DNA from: Gemmatimonadaceae bacterium
GTDB lineage: Bacteria > Gemmatimonadota > Gemmatimonadetes > Gemmatimonadales > Gemmatimonadaceae
DNA: 64,000 nt
Reading direction: 5' to 3'
Assembly (NCBI GenBank): GCA_030835125.1
Contig: JAUQWM010000042.1
Location: 1-64,000, forward strand
Within the stretch, counting starts at the first letter, position 1; each line of letters begins with the position of its first letter. Under the pieces are notes generated by a model. The model searched no databases. It was not told the DNA's origin and saw nothing but the letters and a program-made list of their open reading frames with translations. Positions 48,509 to 57,341 of this stretch are shown piece by piece. The translations under genes were made by a program, and so were the position numbers.

Positions 48509-48544
48509 GACGGTGCCTTGCAAGCCCTTGGCAGGACGTGATGT

Positions 48545-49930
48545 ATGACGCCAGCTCAGCACAAACCCGATCGCCCGGTCGCGGACCTGCTCGTCCCCGA
48601 CATCCTGGCGCTCATGCAGGAAGCGCCCGGCGACCTCGCGGCCGAGACCGAGGAGATGCACGCCGCGGACCTCGCCGACGTCGTCGAGGCGTTGCCGCCG
48701 GCCCAGGTCGGCGAATTCCTGCGCGCGCTTCCCCCCAATCGCGCCGCGCAGGTCATCGAGTACCTCGACGACGAACTGCGGTCCGAATTCCTGGAGCACG
48801 TCAGCTCCGAGCAGGCCGCCGAGATCATCTCGGAAATGACGCCCGACGACCGGGCCGACGTGCTGGAGGGGCTCGAGGCCGAGACCGCCGACGAGATCCT
48901 GTCGGACCTGTCGGAACAGGCGCGCCAGGAAACCGAGCGCCTGCTGCAGTACGAGCCGGACAGCGCCGGCGGGCTGATGACGACGGACTTCGTCTCCGTC
49001 GGGCAGCAGCTGACCATCGAGGACGCGCTCGTCCAGATCCGCGTCGCCGCCCGGTCGGGGCGCCGCGAGTCGATGCACGCCATCTACGTGATCGACGACG
49101 ACGGGCGGCTGGTCGGGGTGATGTCGCTGCGGGAGCTGGTCGCCGCGCCCGAAGGAGCCAGCGTCGCCGACGTCATGCACGCGGAACTCGTGTCGGTGCC
49201 GGCGACGGCCGACCGCGAGGTCGTGGCGCGCATCACGTCGGAGTACGACCTCGTGGCGGTGCCGGTGGTGGACGGCTTCGGGCGGATCGTCGGCGTGATC
49301 ACCGTGGACGACGTCATCGACGCCATCGAGGAGGAGCAGACCGAGGACGTCCAGCGGCTGGGCGCGGTGCAGCCCCTCGACGATCCCTACTTCGTGTCCA
49401 GCTTCTGGGACGTCGTGCGGCGCCGCGTGGTCTGGCTGGTGGTGCTGTTCATCGGCGCCATCTTCACCAGCACCGCGATGCAATCGTACATGTCCACCAT
49501 CGGGCAGGCCATGATGCTGACCGCGTTCGTGCCGCTGATCATCAGCTCCGGGGGCAACTCGGGCTCGCAGTCGGCGACGCTGATCATCCGCGCCCTGGCC
49601 GTCGGCGACGTCGAGATCGGCGATGCCCTGCGCATCTTCCTGCGGGAACTGGGCCAGGGCATAGCGTTAGGCACCTGCCTCGGCATCATCGGCTTCACCC
49701 TGGTGATGTTCGGGACCCCCCACGGGGCGCGCTTCGGTGCCGTCGTCGCGCTGTCGATCGTCCTGGTCGTGCTCGTCGGGACCGTGGTGGGGTCGATGCT
49801 GCCGCTGCTGCTCCGCCGCGTCGGGTTCGACCCGGCCGTCGCGTCGTCGCCCTTCGTGGCGTCGATCGTCGACGTGACCGGGATCGTCGTCTACTTCACC
49901 GTGGCCCGCCGCCTGCTCGGCATCGATTGA
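48545..49930 (+). CDS. mgtE: Magnesium transporter MgtE
   Basis: This 461-residue Mg channel has the expected order. An N-terminal superhelical domain (ADLADVVEALPPAQVGEFLRALP to ERLLQYEPDSAGGLMTTDFVSV) comes first, then two CBS domains (about residues 145-265). Five membrane helices follow, beginning VVWLVVLFIGAIFTSTAM, with the conserved LIISSGGNSGSQSATLIIRALA segment. Acidic residues of the N and CBS domains, which sense Mg, are plentiful. The TTG start of the EamA gene overlaps its stop, so the two are co-translated. Confidence 0.95.
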   Translation: MTPAQHKPDRPVADLLVPDILALMQEAPGDLAAETEEMHAADLADVVEALPPAQVGEFLRALPPNRAAQVIEYLDDELRSEFLEHVSSEQAAEIISEMTPDDRADVLEGLEAETADEILSDLSEQARQETERLLQYEPDSAGGLMTTDFVSVGQQLTIEDALVQIRVAARSGRRESMHAIYVIDDDGRLVGVMSLRELVAAPEGASVADVMHAELVSVPATADREVVARITSEYDLVAVPVVDGFGRIVGVITVDDVIDAIEEEQTEDVQRLGAVQPLDDPYFVSSFWDVVRRRVVWLVVLFIGAIFTSTAMQSYMSTIGQAMMLTAFVPLIISSGGNSGSQSATLIIRALAVGDVEIGDALRIFLRELGQGIALGTCLGIIGFTLVMFGTPHGARFGAVVALSIVLVVLVGTVVGSMLPLLLRRVGFDPAVASSPFVASIVDVTGIVVYFTVARRLLGID

Positions 49931-50805
49931 GCCACGCCCCGGCACGCGGCAGGGCCACCCTCGCGCTGGTCGGGGCCGCCTTCGGCTTCTCGACCATCGC
50001 GATCTTCACCACGCTCCTGACCGCTTCGGGCACATCCCTGCTGGCGGCGATGGCTGGACGCTACGTCTTCGCGACCCTCGCGCTGGTCCCGGTGACCGGC
50101 GGGTTCGCGGCGATGCGCCTGCCACCGCGCAAGGCGGCGGAGATCACCGTCGTCGGCGGCGCCGGCCAGGCCGCGATCGCGTTCCTGAGTCTTTCCGCGC
50201 TGGCCTACATCCCGGCCGCGACCCTCGTCTTCCTGTTCTACACGTTCCCCGCCTTTGTCGCCCTGCGGGCAGCCCTCCTCCGCACCGAGCGGCTCACCGG
50301 CGCCCGGTTGTTCTCCCTGGCGCTGTCGTTCGCCGGTGTCGGCGTAATGGTTGGCTGGCCGGGCGCGGAGTCGATCCATCCACTTGGCGCCGGCCTGGCG
50401 CTCGCGGCGGCAGTGGTCTACGCGCTGTTCATCCCGCTGATCGACCGGCTCCGGACAGGCGTGGGCGTGGTCGTCTCCACCACCTATGTCGCAATCGGGG
50501 CCACGGCCATCTTCGTGGTGGCCGCGGCAATGACCGGTGAGCTGGTACTGCCGTCCGCGCCGGTGTCATGGCTGTACATGGCTGGCCTTGGCGTCCTCAG
50601 CACCGCCCTCGCGTTCACCCTCTTCCTGCACGGCGTGCAGGTGCTGGGCCCGGTCCACGCGGCGATCGTCACGACGACAGAACCATTCTTCGTCTCGATC
50701 CTCGCTGCCCTCGTGCTCGGCCAGCCGATCAACCTGCAGACGGTGCTCGGCGGCACCCTCATCGCCATCGCCGTCCTCCTGCTCCAGCGCCCCTCCCGCG
50801 GCTGA
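49927..50805 (+). CDS. EamA/DMT family transporter
   Basis: The 292-residue protein has ten predicted membrane helices in two EamA repeats. The first reads LALVGAAFGFSTIAIFTTLLTASGTS with AGRYVFATLALVP, and the second GAGLALAAAVVYALFIPLIDRL with EPFFVSILAALVLGQPINLQTVLGG, which includes the conserved EP motif. The TTG at 49927 overlaps the mgtE stop by four bases. The substrate is unknown; this family exports amino acids, nucleosides and drugs. Confidence 0.9.
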   Translation: MSHAPARGRATLALVGAAFGFSTIAIFTTLLTASGTSLLAAMAGRYVFATLALVPVTGGFAAMRLPPRKAAEITVVGGAGQAAIAFLSLSALAYIPAATLVFLFYTFPAFVALRAALLRTERLTGARLFSLALSFAGVGVMVGWPGAESIHPLGAGLALAAAVVYALFIPLIDRLRTGVGVVVSTTYVAIGATAIFVVAAAMTGELVLPSAPVSWLYMAGLGVLSTALAFTLFLHGVQVLGPVHAAIVTTTEPFFVSILAALVLGQPINLQTVLGGTLIAIAVLLLQRPSRG

Positions 50806-50818
50806 ACCAATGGGGTCG

Positions 50819-52747
50819 CTAACGCGCGGCGACCGCGGGGCGGGACGCTTCCCGTGCCACGGGCTCGGCGCCATCCGCGGCAACCGTCGAGGACGGCGGC
50901 GCCATGATCCCGTCTTCCAGCCACGCGTGCTCGCCACGGAGGACTTCCTGCGCCAGGCGGTAATGCGCCGTGTCGTTCGTGCCGTTCAGCGCGGCGAACA
51001 ACCGGCGAATCCGCACCCGCGACTCCCGGCAGAACACGTCCGCCAGCCGCTCCGCTCCGGGCTGCCCGCGCTGCGCCAGCATCCGCGCCCGCGTGCACGC
51101 CGCCGCCATCGCATACAGCTCGGCACCGATGTCCACCGCGCGGAACATCACCATCTGCCGGCGCTCGAGCTTCGCGCCGTGGCGCACCATCAAATGGAAC
51201 AGCGCGCGGCCCAGCCTGTTCGTCGCCCGGTCCGCGAACCGCAGGTGCGTGGCAAGCTTCCCGAACTCGGAGTACATCGCCGGCCGGAGCGCCCCCAGCA
51301 CGCGTGACGGATACCAGGCGGCGTAGAACGGCGCCGAGCGCGCGAGCGCCCGCAGGCGCTGCTTCATGGTGCTGTCGGGATTCACGATCGGGAATGCGAG
51401 GTCGAAATGATGATCCACCGCTTCGCGCGCGATGAACAGGCGCATGATCTCCGACGTGCCCTCGAAGATCAGGTTGATGCGCGAGTCGCGCATCGCCCGC
51501 TCCACCCCGATCGGCGCCTCCCCCCGCGCCCGCAGCGAGTCGGCGGTTTCGTACCCGCGGCCGCCGCGGATCTGCAGCGTGTCGTCGATGATCCGCCACC
51601 CGGTCTCGGTATTCCACAGCTTCGCGATCGCGGCCTCGAGGCGGATGTCGTACCCGCCGCGCTCATACAGGGCCGTCGACAGCTCCGCCACCGCCTCGAT
51701 GGCGAACGTGTCCGCGGCCATGCGGCCGATCTTGTTCGCGATCGCGTCGTGCTTGCCGATCGCCACGCCCCACTGTACGCGCGTCGCCGCCCATTCACGG
51801 GCGATCCGCAGCATCACCTTCGATCCGCCGGCCGCGCTCGCCGGCAGCGTCAGGCGACCGGTGTTCAGCGTGATCAGCGCCAGCTTGAGCCCCTTCCCTT
51901 CGCCCCAGAGGATGTTCTCACGCGGAACCCTGACGTCCGTGAACCGGATCAGGCCGTTCTCCATCGCCTTGAGCCCCATGAAGCGGCACCGATGCACCAC
52001 CTCGACGCCGGGCGCGGAGCCCTCGACGATGAAGGCGGTGATCTGCTTCCGCGGGCGCCCGTCCTTCCCGACTTCGTCGGGCGTGCGCGCCATGACGACG
52101 AACAGGTCCGCCCGCGTGCCGTTCGTGCACCACAGCTTCTCGCCATTGAGGAGGAAGTGCGTCCCGTCCGCGGTCGGCGTCGCCGTGGTCGACATGTTGG
52201 CGGGGTCTGACCCCGCGTCGACTTCGGTGAGCGCAAAGGCGCTGATCGCGCCCCGTGCCAGCCTCGGGAAGAAGCGCTGCTTCTGCTCCTCGGTGCCGAA
52301 CAGCTTGAGCGGTTGCGGGACGCCGATCGACTGGCTGGCCGAGAGCAGCGCGGTCAGGCTGCCGTCCTGGGACGTGACCAGCTCGATCGCCCGGATGTAG
52401 GACATCTGCGAGAGCCCGAGTCCGCCGTACTCGAGCGGGACCTTGATGCCGAACGCGCCGATGTCGCGCAGCGCCTGCACCACCGACTCCGGGATCTCGC
52501 CGGTCCGGTCGATCGCGTCGGAGTCCACCGCCCCCAGCACGCCGCGCAGCTTCGCCATGAACTCGGCGGCCCGCGCGGACTCGTCCGGGTCGTGCGTCTC
52601 GGGATGTGGGTGGATGAGGTCGAGACGGAACCGGCCGAGGAAGAGTTCGCGAACGAAGCTCGGGTGCTCCCACGCGGTTTCGCGCGCCGATTCGGCGACG
52701 TCGCGCGCTTCGCGTTCGGTGGCGAGGGCCTGCGCTGGTGACGACAT
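50819..52747 (-). CDS. Acyl-CoA dehydrogenase, VLCAD/ACAD9-like with C-terminal extension
   Basis: The product has 642 residues, longer than the 380 of short-chain enzymes because of a C-terminal helical domain as in VLCAD and ACAD9. FAD and acyl-CoA motifs include VPLEYGGLGLSQMSYIRAIEL, SAFALTEVDAGSDPANMSTTATP and LWCTNGTRADLFVVMA. The catalytic Glu is in INLIFEGTSEIMRLFIAREAV. It catalyses the first step of beta-oxidation of long acyl-CoAs. No electron-transfer flavoprotein gene is adjacent. Start ATG 52747. Confidence 0.93.
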   Translation of the reverse strand: MSSPAQALATEREARDVAESARETAWEHPSFVRELFLGRFRLDLIHPHPETHDPDESARAAEFMAKLRGVLGAVDSDAIDRTGEIPESVVQALRDIGAFGIKVPLEYGGLGLSQMSYIRAIELVTSQDGSLTALLSASQSIGVPQPLKLFGTEEQKQRFFPRLARGAISAFALTEVDAGSDPANMSTTATPTADGTHFLLNGEKLWCTNGTRADLFVVMARTPDEVGKDGRPRKQITAFIVEGSAPGVEVVHRCRFMGLKAMENGLIRFTDVRVPRENILWGEGKGLKLALITLNTGRLTLPASAAGGSKVMLRIAREWAATRVQWGVAIGKHDAIANKIGRMAADTFAIEAVAELSTALYERGGYDIRLEAAIAKLWNTETGWRIIDDTLQIRGGRGYETADSLRARGEAPIGVERAMRDSRINLIFEGTSEIMRLFIAREAVDHHFDLAFPIVNPDSTMKQRLRALARSAPFYAAWYPSRVLGALRPAMYSEFGKLATHLRFADRATNRLGRALFHLMVRHGAKLERRQMVMFRAVDIGAELYAMAAACTRARMLAQRGQPGAERLADVFCRESRVRIRRLFAALNGTNDTAHYRLAQEVLRGEHAWLEDGIMAPPSSTVAADGAEPVAREASRPAVAAR

Positions 52748-52812
52748 GCGTGCCTGCCGGTCGGGGCGTATGCTCAACGGCAGCCGCGGTGCGAACCGCC
52801 GCTCCTCGTATT

Positions 52813-53568
52813 CTACCGCGCGTCGCGCCCTTCGGCTCGCGGTCCCGCCGCCCGGGATCGATCACGACTCACGACGAGGATCGTCCCGACGACCCCGACC
52901 AGCGCGAAGGCAAACCACTGGACGGCATAGGCCCGGTGCGGCCCCTCGTCGAGTGGAGGCGGGTCCACGCGCACCGGCCGCCCCGCCGCGACGGCCGGCG
53001 CCTCGCCCGAATCGGCGCGCTGGACCAGCACCACCTTCGCCAGCGGGTACGGAAGGCGCGCCGCGAGTGAATCGCGGTCGAGTCGGCGCGCCGCACGCTC
53101 CACGCTCGTGGTCGAGACGGGCCCGGTGGCCACCGCGTACTCCTCGACGAAGCCGTCGACCACCGCCGCCGTATCCTCGTGGTACAGCGCGAGATCAATC
53201 CGCATGCCATCCGGCGCGTAAACCCAGCCCCGGTTCACCAGCACGGCCGTGTCGCCCGCGCCGACGAGCATCGGCGTGATCACGTGAACTCCCGGCGACC
53301 CGTTCCGTGACCGCGACGTGAGCACGAACTCGTGGTCGAAGTCGTAGCGCCCTACGGCGGTCGCTCGACGGAACCGGACCGCGGTCTCTGCCGCCAGGTC
53401 GGTGACCGGACGTGGCACCTCGCTCAATCGTGCCAGGACCTGCGCGTTCATCGCCCTGCGCTCCCCCAGCCGCGCGAGCTGCCAGAATCCGAGCCGCACG
53501 CAGCCGAGCGAGACCACGATCGCGAATACCGCGAAGAAGAGCGTGCCCCGGCCGATCGCGCGCTCCAT
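52813..53568 (-). CDS. SURF1 family cytochrome oxidase biogenesis protein
   Basis: The product (251 residues) has two membrane helices, at the N terminus (FFAVFAIVVSLGCVRLGFWQLARL) and C terminus (AYAVQWFAFALVGVVGTILVV). It has the SURF1 motifs GFWQLARL, PMLVGAGDTAVLVNRGWV and HRAYAVQWFAFA. SURF1 proteins assist haem insertion in cytochrome c oxidase. No cytochrome oxidase genes lie in the window. Confidence 0.93.
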   Translation of the reverse strand: MERAIGRGTLFFAVFAIVVSLGCVRLGFWQLARLGERRAMNAQVLARLSEVPRPVTDLAAETAVRFRRATAVGRYDFDHEFVLTSRSRNGSPGVHVITPMLVGAGDTAVLVNRGWVYAPDGMRIDLALYHEDTAAVVDGFVEEYAVATGPVSTTSVERAARRLDRDSLAARLPYPLAKVVLVQRADSGEAPAVAAGRPVRVDPPPLDEGPHRAYAVQWFAFALVGVVGTILVVSRDRSRAAGPRAEGRDAR

Positions 53569-53569
53569 G

Positions 53570-54406
53570 CTAGAACAGCGAGAGCTGTTCGCCCAGGTGC
53601 GACGGGTCCACCACGGGGAGTCCGAGATGCGACTGGAGCTCGCGCGCCGAGGCGGGACTGTGGCCGGCGAAGTGGTTGTTGAAGTAGCCGTAGACCGCGA
53701 TGCGACTGGCCAGGGCAGGCAGGATCCGCGCCCAGGCCTCGATTTCCCGCGTCCGGTCGACCTGCACGCGCGAGTAGTCGACGATCGCCCGATCCGGCCC
53801 CATCCAGCGCACGTACGTGAAGTCCGCCGTGGGTCGCCCGGCCAGGCCCAGCATCACCTTCCGCGGGATCCAGCGGGCGTCGGTGAGGGCCAGCGCGACG
53901 TTATGCTCGGCCAGGAGCGCGATCACCCCGTCGTGAATCCATCCACGCTGCCGGAACTCCACGGCTACCCGCATGTCGCGGGGGAGCATCGGCAGGAACG
54001 TGGCCAGCGCCGGCAACTCCGATGGCGAGAAGTCCGGTCCCAGCTGGACCAGGATCGGGCCCAGCTTCGGGCCCAGTTCCCGCACCCGCTCGCAGAAGAG
54101 GTCGAGTGGTGCGGCGACGTTCCGCAGCCGGCTCTCGTGGGTGATTTCCTGCGGCATCTTGAGCGCGAACTGGAACTCGTCAGGCACGCGGCTCGCCCAG
54201 TCGCGGACCGTGCTCGCCGCGGGAATCGCGTAGAACGTGGAGTCGACCTCGACGGTGTCGAACGCCCGGCTGTAGACGCGCAGGAAGTCGACCGGGCGGG
54301 TGCCCTCCGGATAGAAGGGTCCGACCCAGGCTTCGTAGTTCCATCCCTGCGATCCGATCCGGATTGGCAAAGGGCGATCGTCACTGAAGGGCGAACACGC
54401 AATCAT
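53570..54406 (-). CDS. DUF72 family protein
   Basis: The product (278 residues) shows the DUF72 TIM-barrel pattern: IRIGSQGWNYEAWVGPFYPEGT, the conserved FDTVEVDSTFYAIPAASTVRDWASRVP, FQFALKMPQEITHE, and VAVYGYFNNHFAGHSPASA near the end. Homologues are widespread and of uncertain enzymatic role. The stop is next to the SURF1 start with a single base between, so the genes are co-transcribed. Confidence 0.92.
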   Translation of the reverse strand: MIACSPFSDDRPLPIRIGSQGWNYEAWVGPFYPEGTRPVDFLRVYSRAFDTVEVDSTFYAIPAASTVRDWASRVPDEFQFALKMPQEITHESRLRNVAAPLDLFCERVRELGPKLGPILVQLGPDFSPSELPALATFLPMLPRDMRVAVEFRQRGWIHDGVIALLAEHNVALALTDARWIPRKVMLGLAGRPTADFTYVRWMGPDRAIVDYSRVQVDRTREIEAWARILPALASRIAVYGYFNNHFAGHSPASARELQSHLGLPVVDPSHLGEQLSLF

Positions 54407-54623
54407 GCGCCGAGGTTGAGGAAGAGCGCACCGCGGCTGACCGCAAACAATCGTGCATGCCCTTGGTCCGACAGGCTACGTGACAGAAAGGGCAGTCGGC
54501 CCGCTCGGCGACGCCGCCGTATGCCTGCCACTCTAAACCGTTGTTCAGAAAGGCCTTACGTGTCGCAGTGTGATGTCGGCGCCCGCCGCCCGTTAGTGAG
54601 TTGTTTGCGTGAAACGCTATCTC

Positions 54624-54652
54624 AGTGATATCGTAGTGATACCAACCGAACC
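54624..54652. promoter_or_regulatory. Direct and inverted repeats upstream of the SPFH gene
   Basis: The sequence TATCTCAGTGATATCGTAGTGATACC contains AGTGATA twice, 11 bp apart, and partly inverted TATC/GATA. It sits between the promoter region and the ATG at 54669 and is unlike its GC-rich surroundings. It may be an operator, possibly for the ribbon-helix-helix protein encoded downstream. Confidence 0.35.
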
Positions 54653-54668
54653 CAACGGAGCTACCGGA

Positions 54669-55538
54669 ATGTTCAAGGAGAAGGAGCAACACGCCCCCAG
54701 CGGCCTCGTCGTCCTCCTCATCGGCCTCGTGCTGCTCGCCGCATCGATCTACGGCGTCATCTCGGCCGCCAGTGCCGAGTCCCCGGCAGGCGTCATGGCC
54801 TCGGCGCTCCTCATGGTCGTGGTGATCACGCTGCTGAGCGGCCTCTTCACCGTGAACCCTAACGAGGGACGGGTCCTCACCCTCTTCGGGAAGTACATCG
54901 GCACCGTGCGCCAGCAGGGCCTCTGGTTTGCCAACCCCTTCTACGCCAAGAAGCGGATCTCGCTCCGGATCCGGAACTTCGAGACCGCCCGGCTCAAGGT
55001 GAACGACAACCACTCCAACCCGATCGAGATCGCGGCGATCGTCGTGTGGAAGGTCATCGATTCCGCCGAGGCGCTGTTCGAGGTCGACGACTACCAGCAC
55101 TACGTGCAGACGCAGAGCGAATCGGCGGTTCGCGCGCTGGCGCAGACGTACCCCTACGATGCCCACGGGAACGAGGACATCGCGCTGAGCACGCACCCGG
55201 CGGAGGTGGCGAAGGGTCTGCAGGCCGCGATCCAGGACCGGCTCGAGAAGGCGGGGGTCAACGTGATCGAGGCACGGATCAGCCACCTGGCGTATGCCCC
55301 GGAAATCGCGTCGGCCATGCTCCGGCGCCAGCAGGCCAGCGCCATCATCGCCGCCCGGCAGAAGATCGTCGAGGGTGCGGTAGGGATGGTGGAGACCGCG
55401 CTCGAGCTGATCTCGCAGAAGTCCATCGTGACGCTGGACGACGAGCGCAAAGCCGCGATGGTGAGCAACCTGCTCGTCGTCCTCTGCTCGGATCGTGACG
55501 CGCAGCCGATCGTGAACACCGGGACCATCTACCAGTGA
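54669..55538 (+). CDS. SPFH (band 7/stomatin-like) membrane protein
   Basis: The product has 289 residues from the ATG at 54669, which follows a GGAG eight bases upstream; an in-frame GTG at 54609 is less likely. Two adjacent helices ([21 protein letters not shown] and [20 protein letters not shown]) precede the SPFH domain ([30 protein letters not shown] to [24 protein letters not shown]). The C terminus has the coiled-coil [37 protein letters not shown] proteins scaffold membrane microdomains. A ribbon-helix-helix gene and a small membrane protein gene follow. Confidence 0.92.
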   Translation: MFKEKEQHAPSGLVVLLIGLVLLAASIYGVISAASAESPAGVMASALLMVVVITLLSGLFTVNPNEGRVLTLFGKYIGTVRQQGLWFANPFYAKKRISLRIRNFETARLKVNDNHSNPIEIAAIVVWKVIDSAEALFEVDDYQHYVQTQSESAVRALAQTYPYDAHGNEDIALSTHPAEVAKGLQAAIQDRLEKAGVNVIEARISHLAYAPEIASAMLRRQQASAIIAARQKIVEGAVGMVETALELISQKSIVTLDDERKAAMVSNLLVVLCSDRDAQPIVNTGTIYQ

Positions 55539-55610
55539 CCCGCCCGCGGTCCCGGGTCACCCACGGACCGGACGCCGGGCCACGGCACCGGTCCGTGGGG
55601 CGGAGGCATC

Positions 55611-55811
55611 ATGGCTGAGCGGAAATCCTTCCTGCTCCGGGTCGATCCCGAACTGCTGGAGAAGGTGCAGCGCTGGGCCAACGACGACCTGCGCAGCCTG
55701 AACGGCCAGATCGAGTTCATCCTGCGTCGCGCCCTCCGCGAGGCCGGCCGGGTGCCGGGTCGCGAGCGCGACGGTGACGGACCTACCGGAGGCGCCGGCA
55801 CGCCGGCGTGA
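55611..55811 (+). CDS. Arc/CopG-like ribbon-helix-helix protein
   Basis: A 66-residue protein with the RHH pattern KSFLLRVDPELLEKVQRWANDDLRSLNGQIEFILRRALRE, followed by a Gly/Arg-rich tail. Small Arc-type proteins are DNA-binding regulators or antitoxins; no toxin gene is adjacent. The ATG is preceded by GGAGG. Position after the SPFH gene suggests a regulator or an SPFH-linked factor. Confidence 0.85.
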   Translation: MAERKSFLLRVDPELLEKVQRWANDDLRSLNGQIEFILRRALREAGRVPGRERDGDGPTGGAGTPA

Positions 55812-55818
55812 GGCACGA

Positions 55819-56196
55819 ATGATCTTCATTCCGATGCAGCCCCAGGCGGCACCACCAACCCAGCATTCCCGCGAACTGGGACGGCGGGTCGAGCAGGTGG
55901 TGCGCGACTACCAGCGAGACCACCCCGAGCTGACGGACGCCGAGATCCGCACGGCCCTGTCGCACTCCACCGGGACACGCGACGATCCCGACGCCGTCGC
56001 CCGGAACCGGCGGGTGGCGCTGATCACCGTGGCGGCCGCGCTGGGCATCGCGGGCGCCATCGTGGGCGCCACGCAACCCGCGGCCGGCGGCGGGTCCGGA
56101 AACGACCTGCTGATGAAGGGCGTCTCGATCGCGATCGCGGTCATCGCCGTCGCCTTCGCCGTGATCCGGATCATCGGGCGCGCGAACCGCGACTGA
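55819..56196 (+). CDS. Small membrane protein linked to SPFH gene
   Basis: The product has 125 residues from the ATG at 55819 (GAGG lies just upstream); an in-frame GTG at 55774 overlaps the previous gene and would lengthen it. The N-terminal half is hydrophilic and helical (SRELGRRVEQVVRDYQRDHPELTDAEIRTALSHS). Two helices follow (RVALITVAAALGIAGAIVGATQP and LLMKGVSIAIAVIAVAFAVIRIIG). No family recognised. Confidence 0.75.
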   Translation: MIFIPMQPQAAPPTQHSRELGRRVEQVVRDYQRDHPELTDAEIRTALSHSTGTRDDPDAVARNRRVALITVAAALGIAGAIVGATQPAAGGGSGNDLLMKGVSIAIAVIAVAFAVIRIIGRANRD

Positions 56197-56202
56197 GCGG
56201 CG

Positions 56203-56907
56203 TCAGTCGTCGCCGGCGGCCGCGACCAGGACCCGCGACGCCAGGGCCGCGCCCACCTGGCACGTCGCGGACCCGATCGCCAGGGTCAGCGGCCCGTCGA
56301 ACGGGGCGCGCTGCGTGAGCGTGACCTCCGCGCCGGGCCGCAGGCCTAACGCGTCGAGGTAGCGGAGCATGCCGGGGTCCTCGTCGCCGACGCGCACCAC
56401 CCGCGTCGTCGTGCCGACCGCGGCGTCGGCCAGGGACTGGTGCGGCGTCTCATCGATCGTCCCGTCGCGGGTGGGGATCGGCGCGCCGTGCGGGTCGGTC
56501 ACCGGCTCCCCGATCGCCGCCGCCATCCGGTCGATCAGCGTGTCGCTGGCGGCGTGCTCCAGCCGCTCGGCCTCGGCGTGCACCCCGTCCCAGCCGTAGC
56601 CTAACGCCTGGACGAGGTAGGCCTCGATGACCCGGTGGCGCCGGATCGTGCGCAACGCCGCCCGCCGGCCCGCCGCCGTCAGGCGGACGCCCCGGTAGCG
56701 CTCGTAGGACACCAGCCCCTGGTCCGCCAGCCGCTGGACCATCCCGCTCACCGAGGCCGGCGCGATCGACAGGTGCTGGGCAATGTCGTTGGTCGCCGCC
56801 GCGCCGCTGTCCCGCTCGAACGCGTAGATCGCCTTCAGGTAGTCCTCCACCGGCGCCGTCAGCGGCTCGGCGCGCGCGGCCTTCGCCTTGCGCTTCCGCG
56901 CCGTCAC
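56203..56907 (-). CDS. mntR: DtxR/MntR family metal-dependent repressor
   Basis: The protein has 234 residues with a GTG start at 56907 overlapping the stop of the universal stress gene. A basic N terminus precedes the winged helix (VEDYLKAIYAFERDSGAAATNDIAQHLSIAPASVSGMVQRLADQGLVSYERYRGVRLTAAG). The metal-binding dimer domain carries HRVIEAYLVQALGYGWDGVHAEAERLEHAASDTLIDRM, and an SH3-like FeoA domain closes the protein. It is encoded with a manganese transporter, and a DtxR-type dyad lies upstream of that transporter, so it should repress the operon in response to Mn or Fe. Two TTA-GGC pairs encode its Ala-Leu-Gly. Confidence 0.93.
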   Translation of the reverse strand: MTARKRKAKAARAEPLTAPVEDYLKAIYAFERDSGAAATNDIAQHLSIAPASVSGMVQRLADQGLVSYERYRGVRLTAAGRRAALRTIRRHRVIEAYLVQALGYGWDGVHAEAERLEHAASDTLIDRMAAAIGEPVTDPHGAPIPTRDGTIDETPHQSLADAAVGTTTRVVRVGDEDPGMLRYLDALGLRPGAEVTLTQRAPFDGPLTLAIGSATCQVGAALASRVLVAAAGDD

Positions 56908-57341
56908 GGCCCTGCCTTGCCCGGCGCGCGGACCAGCAGCACCGGGACCATCGACTTGTGGCGCACGCCATTGGCGACGCTGCCGTGAATGACGTCGCCG
57001 ATCAGCCGGTGCCCATGCGTCGCCATCGCGATCAGGTCGCATCGCTCCCGCTCGGCAGCGGCGCTGATCTCGGTCGCGGGGTCCCCGGTCGCCAGGAGGG
57101 CTTCCGCCGGAACGCCCCCCGCGACCAGGCCCGCGGCGACGCGATCGAGGTACTCCCGGTCCTCGCGCATCTCCTCCGATTCGCGCAGGTCGAGCTGCCT
57201 GATGTTCCGGGCCGCCCAGCCGTCGGCGACGTGGATGAGCAGCAGCGAGGCGCCACACAGCCGCGCCAGCGGTCCCACGTGCTCGATGATGTGCGCGTCG
57301 GTGCCTGAATTCTCGAGGCAGACCAGGATGCGCTTGTACAT
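56904..57341 (-). CDS. Universal stress protein (UspA family)
   Basis: A 145-residue Usp with the N-terminal strand YKRILVCLENSGTDAHIIEH. The ATP-type motif CDLIAMATHGHRLIGDVIHGSVANGVRHKSMVPVLLV (pattern G-2x-G-9x-G-S/T) is present. The start overlaps the mntH stop (ATGA) and the end overlaps the mntR start. An accessory role in metal stress is inferred from position. Confidence 0.93.
   Translation of the reverse strand: MYKRILVCLENSGTDAHIIEHVGPLARLCGASLLLIHVADGWAARNIRQLDLRESEEMREDREYLDRVAAGLVAGGVPAEALLATGDPATEISAAAERERCDLIAMATHGHRLIGDVIHGSVANGVRHKSMVPVLLVRAPGKAGP

Noticed and set aside
48470-48544. M-box riboswitch
   Set aside because: Only one good stem; the conserved M-box core sequences were not found.
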